DNA from: Holothuria scabra
Taxonomy: Eukaryota > Echinodermata > Holothuroidea > Aspidochirotida > Holothuriidae
Direction of reading: 5' to 3'
Length of the DNA: 64,000 nucleotides
Assembly (NCBI GenBank): GCA_037179385.1
Contig: CM074185.1
Coordinates: 52,083,000 to 52,146,999, forward strand
Numbering within the stretch: the first letter of the stretch is position 1; every line of letters begins with the position of its first letter. Position numbers and translations under genes: made by a program. Of the stretch, positions 22,728-34,900 are shown one piece after another. The notes under the pieces were generated by a model that made no database searches, was not told the DNA's origin, and saw only the letters and a list, made by a program, of their open reading frames with translations.

Positions 22728-24420
22728 CAGATCCAGGCGAAGATAATGAGGGGATCCAGATTATCAGGCTGAATGTTCTGACTTATACGACTCAGAGTCA
22801 GATCCAGCAACATATCCTAAAGAAGATCCAGATTACCAGGTTCAATGCTCAGAAAGTGAGACTGAGGAGCAAGAGCATGGTATTTGAAACATCAGGTTTA
22901 GGTATCCCTCCCTGGAGTATTGCCCGTCCACTAGTGGTGAGATGCACCCAAACTTCAGATGATATTGTAGTTTATACATCTGATGGTAGCATAGAAAAAA
23001 GGAAATGGGATAAAAAGCACCTATGTGTATTCTGCTGCAAGCCCTACTCCAAAATTGCACTTCATCTTGAGAGTGCCCATGATAGTGAGGTAGAAGTAGC
23101 TCGTTCTCTCAGCCTAAAGAAGAAAAGTAAGAAGAGGAAAAACATTTATGACAGACTTTGAAAAGCTGGGGACTAAGAACATAATATGGAGGTTCTTCAC
23201 GGTATAGAAGAGGATCATTGGTAGTTTACAAGAGGCTCAAACATGGACAGACTGCATTTGGTGATGGTATTTTGCCCTGCTTCAATTGTTGGGGATTCTG
23301 TCCAAAGAAATATATGTTGAAACAGGCAAAGTTGTGAAAGGGTATGGCAGCGCCCTCAAGCAAGAGTCAGCATGTAAGAGAGTCCATAGCTCTGCTCCCT
23401 GTCAAACAATTATTTTGTTTCAAAGCAAATGAAAGGAATTCTTGACAGTAATACACAGGATGATATTGCTCTCATGATTTGAAATGATGATTACGTGTTG
23501 CACTTTGGAGAGCACTTCATTTCTAGAGCAGGCCACACCACCCACTCTGAAAGGTAAAATGCTCATAAAATGAGGGCGTTGGGAAGGGTCCTGAAGGAGT
23601 TTGGGAAGATCACTCAAACACCAGTGGCCTCCTTTGACCTTATAAATCCTATAAGGTTCAACAAAGTCATTGAGACAACAAAAGAACGCACAGGATTCAA
23701 CTGGGAAGACAACACCTTTCAGACACCTTCACTTGCATTGAAACGGGGCACAATCTGAACAAGTTGTGTGAAATAGCTTTGGCTGAGTCAATTAGAGTGA
23801 AAGATAGTGAAGTTCGGCATGCAACAAGAGAGTTCCAAGAATTGATGAGAATTGAGTGGCCAAGAAAAATTTCTAGTCATGCCCTAAGGCAGCACGACAA
23901 CCAGTAATGGCAAAACTCAAAGAAGGTCCCACCAACATCATTTCCCTGAAAAAGCACCTGCAAAAAGTTTCCCAAAAAATGAAGGAAGACATCAAATCCC
24001 AAGGGGCTACAGCAAATTATTGTGGACAACTTTGCCATGCAATCCTTGCTCAGGTTATCTTATTTAACAGGAGAAGACATGGGGCGACCCAGTACTTGAA
24101 GCTTACTACTCTTCAGAAAAATCTAATCAGAACAGGGGATGCTGGTGATGACATAATTCAGTCACCAACCATATCTGAAAAAGTTGCAGTGGACAGACTC
24201 TCACTGCTATACAAGAGGCAAAAGGGACCATGGAGTTCCAATTATGCTTCCGGATGATCTAAAGGAATCGATTGAAGTCCTTTCTGACAACAGGAGAGAT
24301 GCAGGTGAACATCCTGATAATAGACTATGGGTTTGCCAGATATGGATTAAAATTTCCAGTGCGACAAGAAAGAACATGGATCCAAATAATAATTTGCAAG
24401 TTTGTTTAGCATGATGAAAG
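22728..24420 (+). pseudogene. Decayed zinc-finger/recombinase-like gene (possibly Crypton-like)
   Basis: An acceptor-like acaaattttcag is followed by an acidic stretch with a repeated DPDYQ motif. Next comes a frame at 22856-23161 with a C2H2-like finger (C57, C60, H70, H75) followed by a basic KKKSKKRK tract. Collinear but frame-shifted segments follow: GILPCFNCWGF near 23265, a PSLALK segment near 23730, AQVILFNRRRHG near 24045, and GVPIMLPDDLKESIEVL near 24235-24285. I recall this order (CxxC finger, basic tract, second CxxC, ILFNRRR, VPxLLPxxL) from an expanded family in amphioxus, corals and fish whose C-terminus looks like a tyrosine recombinase. That assignment is from memory. Several frameshifts and stops are present, and the catalytic C-terminus is missing. 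Confidence 0.55.
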
Positions 24421-24555
24421 TATGGAATAATGTGTTTTAATTCACAACTTTTGTTAAATTAGATGTGAGAAGTAAGAATCTTTTTGTCATGTCTTCCTTT
24501 TAGTTAAAGGCTTTGGTCTTTTAATCAAGGCTGTTTTCGAAGGATGTGTTGGATG
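24205..24555 (+). repeat. Tandem duplication of the pseudogene 3' end, copy 1
   Basis: The block starts at ctatacaagaggcaaaaggg and covers the PDDLKESIEVL coding remnant plus the downstream sequence. It is nearly identical to 24562-24915, with an offset of about 357 bp. Confidence 0.8.
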
Positions 24556-24561
24556 TGTTGG

Positions 24562-24915
24562 ATGCTATACAAGAGGCAAAAGGGACCATGGAGTTCCAAT
24601 TATGCTTCCGGATGATCTAAAGGAATCGATTGAAGTCCTTTGTGACAACAGGAGAGATGCAGGTGAACATCCTGATAATAGGCTATGGGTTTGACAGATG
24701 TGGATTAAAATTTCCAGTGCGACAAGAAAGAACATGGATCCAAATAATAATTTGCAAGTTTGTTAAGCATGATGAAAGTATGGAATAATGTGTTTTAATT
24801 CACAACTTTTGTTAAATTAGATGTGAGAAGTAAGAATCTTTTTGTCATGTCTTCCTTTTAGTTAAAGGCTTTGGTCTTTTAATCAAGGCTGTTTTCGAAG
24901 GATGTGTTGGATGAA
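24562..24915 (+). repeat. Tandem duplication of the pseudogene 3' end, copy 2
   Basis: It repeats 24205-24555 with few differences (for example ctttctgac becomes ctttgtgac, and tttgccag becomes tttgacag). The near identity implies a young duplication. The copied piece cannot encode a product alone. Confidence 0.8.
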
Positions 24916-27900
24916 GAAGTTTACCTAAAAAATGGCTTCCAAAAAACCCAGAAAATAATACCAGCACAAAACAGTCAAAAGTCAAGGCTTGATGTTTTTT
25001 AAATTAAAGTTGCACATCTTCAGATAAATAGCACCTAGTGTACTAATACTTTGCTGGGCTCTACTTGAAATGGGGATGACACTGAGACGCCCATAGTAAG
25101 TTTCTCAGTAAAAAATCTTTGGGTACAACTTGAAATATAACCAATGTTTTCTGGACTCTACTACGTCCAAATATACGCGATTACAACCATGTGAATTCTG
25201 CCAAAACAGGCCAGGTTCAGCCCCTCAGAAATCCAAAAGCGAAAAAAAATATGCCAGCGCTCAAGACTGGATGTCATAGGAGACAAGGTTAGCAACACTA
25301 CTGTAGGCCCACTAGACGGCTCACCATTGCTCTACAAACCGAATCACATGCGTGTTAATGCACGTTATGTGGTACGTCATTGCAAACACCTGTGCTACAA
25401 TATTAGCGCTGCTCATGTGACCATGAACACATGACCAGATTGTGAATGATGCCTCAATGTACTGTGACTGCTTAGCATTCACAATAACACAGTCAAAGGA
25501 ACAGTGTGAACTGAGTATAGGCACTGTTCTTTTGTATTGTCCGTGCATGTGCATAGCTGTTTTGTACAGTGCATGAAGACAGAACTTTTGCGTATGTTGG
25601 GAAACAAAAGGTGGGCGTATGTACCCCTGCATATTGGCCACTGATATGCTTCAAAGCCCCTAGCTAGTACAGTTGCACAGTAACCCCTTTTCATGAAGTT
25701 GCTAAGATAACTTTATCTCAGCATTTGTTCTAGATATGTGTTCTTATATAGCTCAGTGTTTGTGCCTCCAACTGTGTCATAACAGTCAGCTGCCCTGTTG
25801 CAGCATTTTTCAAATTTTTTTCCATTTTGCTTCAAATTTCATTTGTACCAATTGCAGAGGTTTTAACTGTGTGTGAAATGATACAATATACCACATCGAA
25901 TCTTGCAAAATGCAAAAGTGATTTTGGCCTTGTCATGTCCTAGCCTAGCAATCAAAGTAAATTTGCTAATCTGCTATTTTGCTTATTTGCTAGTTTTTGT
26001 AGTAGATAAAATAATTCATGTCGTCTTTTTCAGCATTGTTTGGTAAATTGGGTGAAAACGTTCATTTTGAAGTTGATGAATGTTCTACCTTGTTATTCAC
26101 TAATTTTGATGTATGTGCAGCTTTGAAAAGGTTAGTGTTTGGTGTGGCACATCTCCCATACCTTCCAGTTGATGGCATACCACATTAAAGAAGAAAGTAC
26201 TGTAATGAAGGTTGATCTCACTCAGTGTTTGAAGTTTGAGGTACGATGGGGGAATGGTTTTCATACTTACACTCAAAAATACTCTGCCCTGGCCTGACCT
26301 GTGACTGGTAAAATGTCTCCAGTTTTTCTGTATGACATCCACTGGATACATTCATCTCAACCCTTGCTATAAATTTTGTGTCCTTCCTTGCATTCTATAA
26401 GTATTATGCATTGCCTATGGCTAACCTCTTGATATAAGGTACGATCTGGTTATGACATGGCATACAAAATTACAAATAAATATACCATGTACAATTATAT
26501 ATTCCATTTATACAGTTAAATATTCTGCATTAAGTTTTAATTATAAAACTTAGTTGAATTTCATTATTTCCCATTTTAGGTTTCTTTACAATTTTTCAAT
26601 GTGAGACAATTTTAACAAAGAATGACTTTGGAGTGCTCATCAGTTTCACTAAAACCATATTTTTTTATTAGAGAGAAAATTTGAAATATTTCAATTTGAA
26701 ATGACAATAATGCATTAGTCATTTATAATGTTGCTGTGGAATCTTTGCACAGCTGTTCAATTTGCGTCAAAATTTGCACAAATCGAAATGAAAAGTGTTT
26801 CATGCACTAAATGTGATTCAAAGGGGGTATTCGAGCTAACAGGCGCATGTCCAGGATTTTGAGGAGGGGGTTGGGGGTGAGGTACAGTGTCTGATCGCTG
26901 GCCTGGGAAGGGCTCTAAGGGAGGGGAACCCCCTTTTTTATTTTTTTGTTCCATGACCCCCCAAAATAAACTTCATTTTTTAGGAACTAGATGGCAGATC
27001 AAGAATTGGCGGTGGGGGTCTGAATTGGCGGTGGGGGTCTGACAGGTGAGACCCCCAGAAGCTCTGAGGTTTTAGCATATGTCTGGGTGAAAATTAAGTC
27101 TGATGATAGGTATATTCTGGTCCATTGTGTTACACCTTGTTTCATTTTGTGAATTAACCTTTAAAAAATTCTTATAGTGAGCACAAGCAGGGTCTGGACC
27201 CCCCTTGGACAAGGGCCTGTACAAATATGAAAATTGAAAGTGAATTCACTACACTTTTGAAAGAGGAGGATTAAATGTATCATTTTTCTTTCCCCATGTT
27301 TGCCTCCATCCCGAGCCCTAATAAAATGTATTCATAAGTTGGATCTAAAGCTCGCAATTAAGTGAGATCAAACTTGAACATAGTAGCAGCAGATATTTCC
27401 ATTAGTAAACAACCACCGTTTGGTTTATACTCGGCATGCAGAATGGAGAGTTAAGGCCCAATTCAAAATTGGAGCCTTTACATGCAGTTTGTTGGTACGT
27501 TTGCTACCTTTGGAAGTGAAATTTGTTTTAAAATTTACATGTTTTAATTAGGTAGAAAAAGGAGAGATAAAAAAGCATGGGGGAGATGGCTGTCATAGTC
27601 CAATCATCCCCACCCTCCTGGGTATGGCATTGGGGCTCTAGAAAAGAAGATCTAAGGAAGTTTCAATGAAGAAATAATAGCTGTGACGTCAGAATAACGA
27701 AACGGAAAGTACCAGACCTTTATCCAATCGAGCGAATAGTCACATCGGTGTCTTGTCCGTTATATAACCTAGCAGGCCAACTGTTAAATCATCAAGAAAG
27801 TTGAAGCTGTGTGGAATCTGCTAAAATGAATAGTCCTATTCCTAAACACTGACTGAGGGATCATTTACTTAAAACTACAAATGATGAGAGTACTCAGGAC

Positions 27901-28270
27901 TATATGCAGTGTAATGCTCTGTAATGAAGTGCCTTCATATTCTCTGCCAGTTGGACTTCAAAATAAGCCTGGGGATTATTTCGTTCAGAAGATCGCAAAG
28001 GACATTTTAAAGCTCGACTAAACTGACAAATGTTACTTTGCCCCCAATAGTTTCATTTAAAGTGACTAAAAAAAAACATGAAGCTGCTAATTTCTGCATA
28101 AGTAAGGGATGGCACACAAGTGGACTTCCAGCTGCCATAGTACATCAACACTCTCAGCCACACCAGAGCTCTTCCACAGAAAGTCCAACACTAGCACCCT
28201 GCTTTTAACAGTTTACATGTCGACATGGTCGGCATCCTCAAATTCGCATTGTACATTGTCAGGGTTCAAT
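24916..28270. other. Non-coding DNA, mostly unrecognised
   Basis: No credible exon. Minus frames at 25321-25694 overlap each other in different registers. A 19-bp direct duplication (gaattggcggtgggggtct) lies at 27002-27041. A G-rich segment at 26850-26950 (cctgggaagggctctaaggg) resembles 29195-29235 and may be a diverged dispersed repeat. Confidence 0.45.
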
Positions 28271-28274
28271 TTTC

Positions 28275-28600
28275 ATGTTTGTCCGATTGTCCGGGACAAC
28301 TAAAATTTGATACGGACAACCAGAAGTTAAAGGTTGGTTGTCCAACGGACAACCACTTTCCTCTCAGATTGAAAAGGTATACATACAGCTGACTTACAGA
28401 CTCTTTCAACCTTTTTCCATCACACCATGTTTCAGACTTGAAGTGTTTCTGTCTCTCAAACATGCCATCTTTTTATTCTTCAAGACCAAAAATACATGAT
28501 CACAATGGCTGTTTTGTAATTGTGTGCAAAATGTTCCAGACAACCAAATTTCCTATTGGACAACCAAAACAAGTGTAATGGTTGCCCGAAGGAGAACTGT
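28275..28600. repeat. GGACAACC inverted-motif cluster
   Basis: Ggacaac/gttgtcc words recur: cgggacaact, acggacaaccag, ggttgtccaacggacaacc (an 8-bp inverted pair with a 3-nt spacer, about 28334-28352), cagacaaccaaa and ggacaaccaaa. They occur on both strands within 330 bp. There is no frame or known element, and the role is unknown. Confidence 0.4.
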
Positions 28601-29425
28601 AAGTTTTTCTGAAAATCGAGGCCTGATTGTCAAAGTGAGGGTGTATATACCAGCACACACAATCTTCAAATACAGTATGTTAGGCAACTTTAACCATCGC
28701 CATTCCAGCGCTGTATTCTACGCTGTTGTAAGCCTGCATCTGCGTTTTCAATCCTATTGACCAACTGCAAGAAGTTAATGTATACGTAAAAGGGGTGGCG
28801 TATGAGGGCCCCTTCCCTTTGAGAAATTTTTGCTCATTTACAAGGAGCTTAAATGCAAGGTGGTGCGACATTTTCCTTCTTTTTCTCCTAAAAAGACCCT
28901 CATTTCTTCCTCGACTGCATGACCAACTCTTATTGCAATTTTTAGCGGCATATGCATGCAGAGCAGGGGTGCAAGCCAAGGAGCAGGGGCCAGGCCCCCA
29001 ATTGCGCCTCATGGTTACGTGCCTGGACGTAGGCCTATTTGACCCATTTGATCGTGGCACAACTTTTTTGCCAGAAGCTGAGTCTTGTCCACATGCTGCT
29101 CAGAAAATACAATTTTCTGTTACTCTGGAAGTGATCACAGCTGCTCTTAAATATTCGTGGAGGGAGGGGTTAAAGTTTGTTTTAGACCACTGTCTTGGGA
29201 AGAGGTGTAAAGGAGGGGGAATCCCTCTCCTGTGGTAAACTTTTGAAAGTTTGATTGTCCTAAAATGCAATTTGGTGCTATTGTGCAAATTTTAAGGAAA
29301 ATTATTGAAAATGTTTAATATTTCTGACTGAAAAAAGGTGTTTTCTAACTTGAATAGTGGGGGAGGGACGGCAGTAAGCTTTACAGCATCTCGCTTGGAT
29401 GAGTTGCCTAACGAGTAGAAGGCTA
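28601..29425. other. Non-coding DNA, possible diverged repeat
   Basis: A 147-codon plus frame (28795-29238) overlaps a 126-codon minus frame and resembles no family known to me. The 29140-29290 part shares the gggaag...aggggga...cccttt style with 26880-26940. I treat it as non-coding. Confidence 0.35.
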
Positions 29426-29429
29426 ATGA

Positions 29430-30440
29430 TAGGGCATATACCTGTGATGGGTGCGCATGAAGCGAGAAGAGGAATCAGTATTTAAAACTCGAACATTTCA
29501 GTAGTAGAACTGAACAATTTTGAATGAAGATCAGAGTAAGACCCTTTTCCACTTCAGCTGAATACGGAGGGGCCCTTAGAATATTCGTAGTGAATCGTGA
29601 TGTACACTAGTCTATTGCCCTACAGAGTCCTTTTTATGTGGTGTGTATATACACTTTACTTGTGACGGGAAGCGCCGAAAAACAAATTTTAAATGAGTTT
29701 TTAAGATATCTCAGTTGTTACATTAAATGGAAATTATAAACAGAATGGCCCATTTACACTTAAGTTAAATAAGGATGAGCCATTAGAGATTCGTACTAAG
29801 GCAATATACGATACCCTTTTTTCCTTTAGAGTGATTTTCATGTTTCATGCACTGAGTGTAAAGCCCTTTGTGACAGGGCGCGTTCGTGCCCGTCAAAAAT
29901 GAATATGGCAATTATAAAGAAAGGACGGTCCCTTTTCGCTTTATCTGAACAAGGGTGGGCCCTGACAATATTCTTACTGAAGCACAAGCGTACACAGGTT
30001 TCCATAGAATCATTTCACGCGATGTATTTAGAGCTACAATCTGTGATGGGGCGCGCAAAGCGCGTCGGAAAAATGAAATTTAAAGACAGCTCAATAGTGA
30101 AATTGAATTAAAAGTAGAGGAAGAATGCCACACCCTTTCACTTAAGTCGAATATAAAGGGTGGCCCCTGAGAATATTTGCACTGAAGGTTAGGTAAACAT
30201 AGGTTACTATAGAGTCCTTATACACAATGCGTATAGAGCCCTAACCTGTGATGGGGTGCGTGGACCGCGCCGAAAAAAATTAACTTTTCAGACACCTCAG
30301 TGTAGTGTAATTGAATATAGTTTAGAGAAAGAATGGGCCCCTTTCACTTCAGGGGGTTCACTTTATGCACCCCCTTTTACAGTAAGGATGGGACCCATAT
30401 GGTCCAGAATTAGGGTGAAACAGGTCATCATCAGTTGAGA
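29430..30440 (+). repeat. Decayed tandem repeat, about 200-bp unit, five copies
   Basis: The landmark tgtga(t/c)gggg(c/t)gcg...gcgccgaaaaa occurs at about 29443, 29661, 29869, 30042 and 30247. Each is followed by a caccctttcact(t)aag(t)tgaataaa-like stretch and a g(g)gcccctgagaatatt stretch. Spacings of 173-218 bp and heavy divergence indicate an old array. Confidence 0.6.
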
Positions 30441-33400
30441 AGGAGGGCACACTTGGTGTGAGAAGGGAGCCACCCTCCTCCCCTGCTTGTTACGCTATAA
30501 GGCAAAACCCCCCGTTGGTGGTACAGGGGCGAAGCTTCCTGGGGTATTTCAAAAAGTTACGTGCATCCAGAATGAAGCCGAATCTCTTCAAATGAAATTT
30601 GGATGGTCACTAAACACACCATAAAGGACCTTAAAATTGGACATTTTTGAACAACATTACTCGAGATGACTGATGATTTACGCTTTGTGAGGAGAGGACA
30701 AGATATAGTGATGCAAATTTCCTGAGGCTTTGTGAATTTTACTTAACTCAAGCTGCCGTACGGGAACTCGCTCCTGAATACCTACACCAAGTCAGAAAAA
30801 TACACGTAGCGCGCCGAAAAGAATTAGCCTTGTAATTCATTTTGTTATGTTCTATGTCATTTTTCAAGCCAAATGCTTATGAATCAACAAACTTTTTAGT
30901 AGAATTTTCCGACTATTTTTAGACATTCTGCCCCAATTTGGGGTTTTTCAAAAAACAAGGGGGGAGGGGGACAGTGCTCGCCTTCCTCTGTCTCATACGC
31001 CTGTGCCTAGTAGGCGCAGATCCAAAGGTCTTGGCCCTCTGCTCTCGTACAAAGTAGTGAAATAATAAATAAGGAAAGGAGAGGGGAACTTCTTTACACA
31101 TAGCGAAAAAATTTCAATTGAAAATTGTTTGGAGCGAAACTGCAAGCTGCTTGACTTCTTTGGCGCACTTTTCACGCATTTCCCATGTCAGACGACCGGT
31201 CATACCCTCTGCTACTCCCTGTAAGAGCCTTTCAGTGGAATCAATAATGTTACAAGACCTCGAACAATTCCTGTGATTTTCTATCCTTCATCTCCCAGGG
31301 GCTTAACCTTGTAGAGCGGCTGGCTCCCCGGGCGGCACTTTTAAAGGCGGCATTTCTTGTGTTTTGTAGTGAAGGGTTTTCCTGTATAACCTAAGGATGT
31401 CAAAAACACAGGGACGGCTACGACGGCACATAGGCAACTCTAGCCATACGTACATCCCCAACACATCCCACATTACTCTCGCCGATTGTGCGTTAATTCG
31501 AGTTAAGGTATTACAAGCAAAAAATGGTCGAAGTGTGAGTTTTCTACATAAATTATAAGGTAGTTAATTTACTTTATTGCACATTATATGAATAATTTCT
31601 CAATTAAATTTTTGTAATTTTACCTAACAGTTTCCGAACTCTCATATTACTAAACTTGAGTAGTTGGCTGATAAAGACTTCAGTGAGCGTTTTTCTGGGA
31701 GCCTTGGGATTTTATTGATACGGGTAGTCTTAAGTGCGAGGATTCCCTTTGTTCCCCTACAATGTAACTAGACGAACGCATTTTTCATCCTTATCTTTCT
31801 TTGACCAGGATTATTTATTATTCATTTAAAACAAATTGCATTTCGGAACATCAGGCACTAATTAAGCGAAGGTGAAAGGGAGCGAAGGGCGACATCACCT
31901 CTTTGAGCAAAGGATTTTTTTTGTCACTAGTGTTGATAATTTTTGTTTTTATATTAATACTTTTGCATGTCAAATGACGTCAGAATGTACAGAAACAGCA
32001 TGGAACCGTCACTCTTGACGGAATCCCGCAATCCTTCATTTAGATTTTGAAATTATGTGTGTGTGGGGGTGGGGGGGGATGAGGACGGGAATCCTTATAT
32101 GGTACCTTACAAGAGGCACCAGGACTTCAAAGGGGCTTATATTTTTCATCAGCGCCCGTAGAAATCGATCTTCTAAACGGGGCAAGATGGTTTCTACAGA
32201 GAGTGCAAAAGACACTTCCCTTATCTCACTACGGGCTTGGCCCTGAAGACACTCGGGGAAGGCTGTCTGTCGCAACATTTCCCATGAGATCTTAAAACAA
32301 CGAATGTTTGGATGTAACTTAAAGGACCTGGGAAGTGTCATTTCCTGCAATCTGGGATTTTTTTTTTACCAAATTTCCCTGGTATATGCTAAGCGCCAAA
32401 GGACTGTGGCGCTCCGCTGAGATGCTGTAACGATGATTTCGTTTGGGAAAGGTCGTGGATCCCACGTGGATCTGCAAAATAGACTGGACCTGGTAAAAAA
32501 TGTAACGGGCTGAAATTAGGGTGACCATTGATCTGGTTTTGTTTTCGCTGGATTGTCCGGCATTTCTGTGCGGCGGGTTTGGATTTACGGTCATAAGCTT
32601 CCACTGCCTTGTCTCAATTATTCTTTGGAAAAATCCACATCAGCTAGTAAGATATCGCAACCCCGAAACAATTCATATTCTAGTTAATTTTATGCTAAAT
32701 CAAATGAGTTTTAACACATTTTGATATAAGATAACGTCCATGTTATCAATGTGGCGTAAAGTTTGATGTTAGTCATTCATGCGAATGTACCAACAAAATC
32801 GGCTAGTACCAACAACATACCCCTCCGAGGAGCAAACGTGTGGGTGGAGGGCAGTTGCCTCTACCCCCCCCCCCCATCCTCCCCCGCTTGGCTACGCTGC
32901 TGGAGTTGTCATCGCAAGGTATTGATATTAAGCAGAAATATTGAAGTAAGGCCTGAAGGGTCGTTATTGATAGATTGCAAAGGATATGCATGAATTCTGA
33001 TTGCTTTAAAATAATTTTGTGATGTGAATGGTTGAAGTCCATCAACTGTTCAAATTAATTCATTTCTCACCCCACCCCGTACAGAAATCTATAGCTTTAA
33101 CACCCTTTGGGATCATTTACAAAAAAAAAAACTCGGAGAGTTCCGTACAGTCCCACCTCAATCGCTCTATAACGGAGGTGAAATCTCGCTGAACGATATA
33201 GTCGAAGTAACGTCGCGACAGATGAAGTATAAAGTATATCTTAGAAATCTTGTTTGATTCAGTTAGAATACACTGGAGAACTTCCACGTCTTGTAACAAA
33301 ATGCACAAAATTACCAAACCAAATCTGCAACTCAAAAAAAGTGAGTTTGGATTAATTGTTGTGTAGAAAAGATGAAAGGTGGTGTCTTTCACTATTGCAC

Positions 33401-33525
33401 CTACCCTGCGGTACTGTGTGTACGTACATACACACATCCACACACTAAGTGTTGTTACACGCAGCAATTCGAGGGGTCCTCGAGTTGAGGTGCCGTGTCT
33501 GACCAGACTTGGCGTCCTCGAGTTG
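30441..33525. other. Non-coding DNA, nothing recognised
   Basis: Mixed composition with C- or G-runs (about 32071-32080 and 32866-32875). Frames up to 116 codons (33117-33467, minus) lack splice context or domains. Confidence 0.45.
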
Positions 33526-33537
33526 GTAGCTATGTAC

Positions 33538-33612
33538 GTATGTGTGTGTGTGTAAGTGTGTATGTGTGTGTGTGTGTTTATGTATGCGTGTGTATGTATG
33601 TGTGTGTGTTTG
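33538..33612 (+). repeat. (TG)n / TGTATG microsatellite
   Basis: Imperfect tgtgtgtg and tgtatg tract. It explains the Thr/His-rich and Cys/Val-rich frames on the two strands. Confidence 0.85.
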
Positions 33613-33729
33613 CGACACTTTGCATGTTAACACTATATCTCAAGATAGGAATGTCTGACAGTTTTCAAACCTGGTACATAGATGCACCATATTGAGAGGA
33701 AGAACCCTATATCCCTTACAAAACAAGGT

Positions 33730-34090
33730 GTGTCAACCCGTGTCTGCACCATGTGTGATCACGCGTGGAAAAACAAAGAAAATCACGCGTGTTCTTGGGT
33801 GACAAACCTGCGTTTTTGGAACCTTCTACTCACAGGTTTGACGCACTGAGGTTTTGCACACGTTTCCTTGCCTTTAATATCAAGCCACAGGTTTTGTGGA
33901 AGAATTCTTTGTTATCCCTAGTTTTTATCAACACACGTTTTGCACATAAAACCTTTGTCAAACCTGTGACAAACATGTGTCGAATCTGTGGCAAATGATC
34001 AACCTGCGTCAATGATAAGGGAAATCACAGGCAAAAACCTGTGATAACCCCGGAAAAAACCTGTGAAAACCTGCGAATTTGGAACCAATT
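33730..34090. repeat. AACCTGTGA / TCACAGGTT motif cluster
   Basis: The words cacaggttt, aaacctgtgac, aaacctgtga, aacctgcg and acacgtttt recur on both strands at irregular spacing (for example about 33832, 33888, 33960, 34036 and 34060). This gives many possible short stem-loops. The boundaries are unclear and no coding is seen. Confidence 0.4.
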
Positions 34091-34329
34091 GCCTCAACTT
34101 TTGTATAGAGGCTTTGCAATTGCGTCACGGAACCGCCATGGTGGAGGACATTCATGCCAAATACACTTGGCTTTGTGCCGAACGCACTGCACAGTGTGCA
34201 CTGTGATATGCACGGTGTTTACAAATTCAACGAGCAAGCGCGTCTCGTATGGTTTACTATGTAGTTACATGTACTCCAACATGGCCGCCGGAGGGTATTA
34301 TGACGTCATGTGAAAAGCCTTTATTGGTT

Positions 34330-34900
34330 TTTGGTGGAGGTCATCTGGGGTCACCAGGGGTCAAAGTCTGAAAATGTCGTTAACACGATATCTCAAAGTA
34401 GGAAGCTTGGATAGATTTCATATTTAAAATGTGGATACGCTATGGTTAGGAGATGGTCCCTATTGTTTTTGTTGGAGGTCAAAGGTCATCTGGGGTCACA
34501 GGGGTCAAAGTCTGAAAATCTCATTTACAAGATATCTCAAGGTAGAAAACTTGGATAGATTTCATGTTTGATGCGTTATGGTCAGGAGGGGCCTGTAGTG
34601 TTTTTGGTGGAAGTCAAAGGTCATCTGGGGTCACCAGGGGTCAAAGTCTGAAAATCTCATTAACACGATATCTCAATATAGGGGATGGATTTCATATTTG
34701 GTGTGTGGATGGGTTATGGTCAGGAAATGGTCAATGTTGTTTTTTGGTGGAGATTAATGGCAGAGATGCCAAGGGTCCCGATTTAGGCGGAATAATTGCG
34801 ATTTTCCACCCTCGATTTAGCCCCATTGTTTTTGGCAAGAATGAAAGGTCATCTGGGGTCTCCAAGGGTCAAAGTCTAGGAACCTTTTAAAATACGATCT
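34330..34900 (+). repeat. Tandem repeat, about 135-145-bp unit, four copies
   Basis: The landmark ggtcatctggggtc(a) followed by aggggtcaaagtctg(a) occurs at about 34339, 34484, 34619 and 34848. The first three copies also share acgatatctcaa(a/g)gta and ttggatagatttcat. The last interval is longer because of an extra segment (34755-34825) containing a cgattta(g) duplication. Confidence 0.75.

Noticed and set aside
28795..29238. 147-codon plus frame and 126-codon minus frame
   Set aside because: Mutually overlapping, unrecognised, and partly in a probable diverged repeat.
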